Assembly (NCBI GenBank): GCA_902538745.1
Contig: CACBGP010000001.1
Coordinates: 124,001-188,000, forward strand
From: an uncultured Pelagibacteraceae bacterium
GTDB taxonomy: Bacteria > Pseudomonadota > Alphaproteobacteria > Pelagibacterales > Pelagibacteraceae
Direction: 5' to 3'
Length of the DNA: 64,000 bases
Part shown: positions 62,454-64,000 of the stretch, one piece after another
How positions within the stretch are numbered: the stretch's first letter is position 1
How the letters are laid out: each line of letters begins with the position of its first letter
Position numbers and translations under genes: made by a program
The notes under the pieces: model-generated
Databases searched by the model: none
Seen by the model: the letters and a program-made list of their open reading frames with translations, nothing else
What the model was told of the DNA's origin: nothing

Positions 62454-62891
62454 ATGTCTACTAGGAGTTCTGCATTTACTTTAATAGAACTTCTAGTAGT
62501 CATTGCTATAATAGGTATCTTATCTGCCGTTGGAACTGTCGCTTATAACGGTTACATCGGCGGTACGAAAAAAAAAGCTGCAGAAAATGTCTTAATGCAG
62601 ATAGGTTTAGCTCAAACAGATCATTATGCTAGTTGTGGAACTTATTATTCTACCACAGATGGTTACTGTGTACCACCAACTGCAGAAACGGAGTGTACAC
62701 CATCTAAAGGCACAACCGAGACTATAGGAACTGATCTATTTGGAAAACCAAGTTACATAAAGCTTCAAAATGGTTTTCTTTTTTGTTCTTTTTCCCCAGG
62801 TACAACTTCTTATACAGTGAGAGCTGTAGGCCTTGGTGATTGCCAGTTAGATATTGATGAAAGTGGTAGTATTGATGACTCTGCATGTTAA
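62454..62891 (+). CDS. Second type IV pilin-like protein (tandem paralog)
   Basis: MSTRSSAFTLIELLVVIAIIGILSAVGTVAYNGYIGGTKKKAAENV. Confidence 0.9.
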   Translation: MSTRSSAFTLIELLVVIAIIGILSAVGTVAYNGYIGGTKKKAAENVLMQIGLAQTDHYASCGTYYSTTDGYCVPPTAETECTPSKGTTETIGTDLFGKPSYIKLQNGFLFCSFSPGTTSYTVRAVGLGDCQLDIDESGSIDDSAC

Positions 62892-62979
62892 TAGCTACAA
62901 TTATGAAATTGTAAATTAACCCAAAATGGATATATGAAAGCTTTAATTATACATAAGGTTTATATTTAAAGTATTTGAT

Positions 62980-63270
62980 ATGAAAAAATTAATTTTAATT
63001 TTAATAGTTTTCCCTGTCTTAACTAATTGTACCCAATATTCTGCTATGATGAATCCGAGCATTACATTAGCAACTGGTGGAACTATTTCCCAAGCCTCCA
63101 CATCTTTAGCAAGTTCACTGGCTGTGAACGAGGCAAAGAAAAGTTTACAAGCAGAAGTTCCAGAGGAAAAATTTTGTCAGACTTTTCATTCATCTGAATT
63201 AAATGAAATTTTTTTTGAGACTATCGATCAATCAGATTGCATTTACGATCCCATGAGTATTTATAGATAA
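62980..63270 (+). CDS. Small putative lipoprotein of unknown function
   Basis: Signal peptide with lipobox LTNC. Confidence 0.6.
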   Translation: MKKLILILIVFPVLTNCTQYSAMMNPSITLATGGTISQASTSLASSLAVNEAKKSLQAEVPEEKFCQTFHSSELNEIFFETIDQSDCIYDPMSIYR

Positions 63271-63279
63271 TACAAATCA

Positions 63280-64000
63280 ATGATGCCACAAGAAGTAATT
63301 GATGTACTATCAAGTAACATCGACACTTTATGGGTGATAGATTGCGCAATTCTAGTTTTCATAATGCAAGCAGGTTTTATGTGTATGGAAACTGGCTTAT
63401 CACGGCATAAAAATAGCATTAATGTTGCCCTTAAAAATGCTGCAGATTTTGGAGTATCTGTAGTTATTTTCTGGATATTTGGTTTTGGTATCATGTTTGG
63501 TACTTCTTATTACGGTTTTTTTGGCACTGATTTATTTTTTTTCAAAACTAACAAAGCGGAATATATGACTTACTTTGTATTTCAAGCAATGTTTGTTGCA
63601 ACTGCTGCAACAATTATTTCAGGTGCTGTTGCTGAAAGAATGAAATTTAATGGTTATTTGATTATGACTGTTTTAGCTACAGGAATAATTTACCCCATAG
63701 TTGGTCATTGGGCGTGGTCCTCAAGTTATCTTTCAAAATATGATACGGTCGATCAGTTATTAGTTGTTACTGGCTCAGTGAGAACTACAGGTTGGTTGTC
63801 TGATCTAGGCTTTGTTGATTTTGCTGGAAGTACTATTGTACATTCTGTAGGTGGATGGATTGCGTTAGCAGCAGTGATTATTTTGGGGCCAAGAATTGGT
63901 AAATACTCTAATGCTAATAAAGGAAAATTCACTGGATCTAGTTTTCCACTTGCTGTTTTAGGTACACTTATTTTGTGGTTTGGTTGGTTTGGTTTTAATG
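63280..64000 (+). CDS. amtB: Ammonium transporter (partial, runs off the window)
   Basis: MMPQEVIDVLSSNIDTLWVIDCAILVFIMQAGFMCMETGLSRHKNSINVALKNAADFGVSVVIFW; not in the ORF track because no stop falls inside the window. Confidence 0.93.
   Translation, partial: MMPQEVIDVLSSNIDTLWVIDCAILVFIMQAGFMCMETGLSRHKNSINVALKNAADFGVSVVIFWIFGFGIMFGTSYYGFFGTDLFFFKTNKAEYMTYFVFQAMFVATAATIISGAVAERMKFNGYLIMTVLATGIIYPIVGHWAWSSSYLSKYDTVDQLLVVTGSVRTTGWLSDLGFVDFAGSTIVHSVGGWIALAAVIILGPRIGKYSNANKGKFTGSSFPLAVLGTLILWFGWFGFN

Noticed and set aside
40000-63300. Pilus locus as a mobile or integrative island
   Set aside because: No integrase, transposase, tRNA target duplication or evident compositional break was recognised at its borders.

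Overview
AT-rich, very compact window. Gene content and order suggest a Pelagibacterales (SAR11)-like alphaproteobacterium; this is inference from gene families and was not tested phylogenetically. Positions 1-40 kb are mostly housekeeping: F0 ATP synthase, smc, mutY, ccrM, rnhB, a family-4-like UDG, ispE, tRNA-Gln(UUG), cca, greA, hemF, trmL, petABC, ychF, pth, rplY, prs, pgeF, lgt, a two-component system, ilvE, pgsA, uvrC, folB, uvrB, aspC and trxB. Positions 40-63.3 kb hold a near-complete type IV pilus locus: pilT, four minor pilin-like genes, an orphan secreted protein, PilY1, prepilin peptidase, a PilM-PilN fusion, PilO, PilP, PilQ, PilB, PilC and two tandem pilins. Interleaved with it is a full partner-switching set (GAF-SpoIIE phosphatase, RsbW-like kinase, STAS antagonist). 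An 0.8 kb AT-rich gap inside the locus carries seven copies of a TGTGTTAGA(G) motif and a small ORF broken by two in-frame TAGs. The window ends inside an amtB-like gene. Strongest leads: (1) the partner-switch/pilus locus with its repeat cluster; (2) an SMC that appears to lack its hinge; (3) the PilM-PilN fusion with an N/Q-rich tail and an unassigned domain; (4) EF-hand-like loops in several minor pilins; (5) extreme compaction signatures (CATATG back-to-back starts, and five convergent gene pairs sharing a 4-nt stop/stop overlap). No rRNA, CRISPR array or mobile element was recognised.
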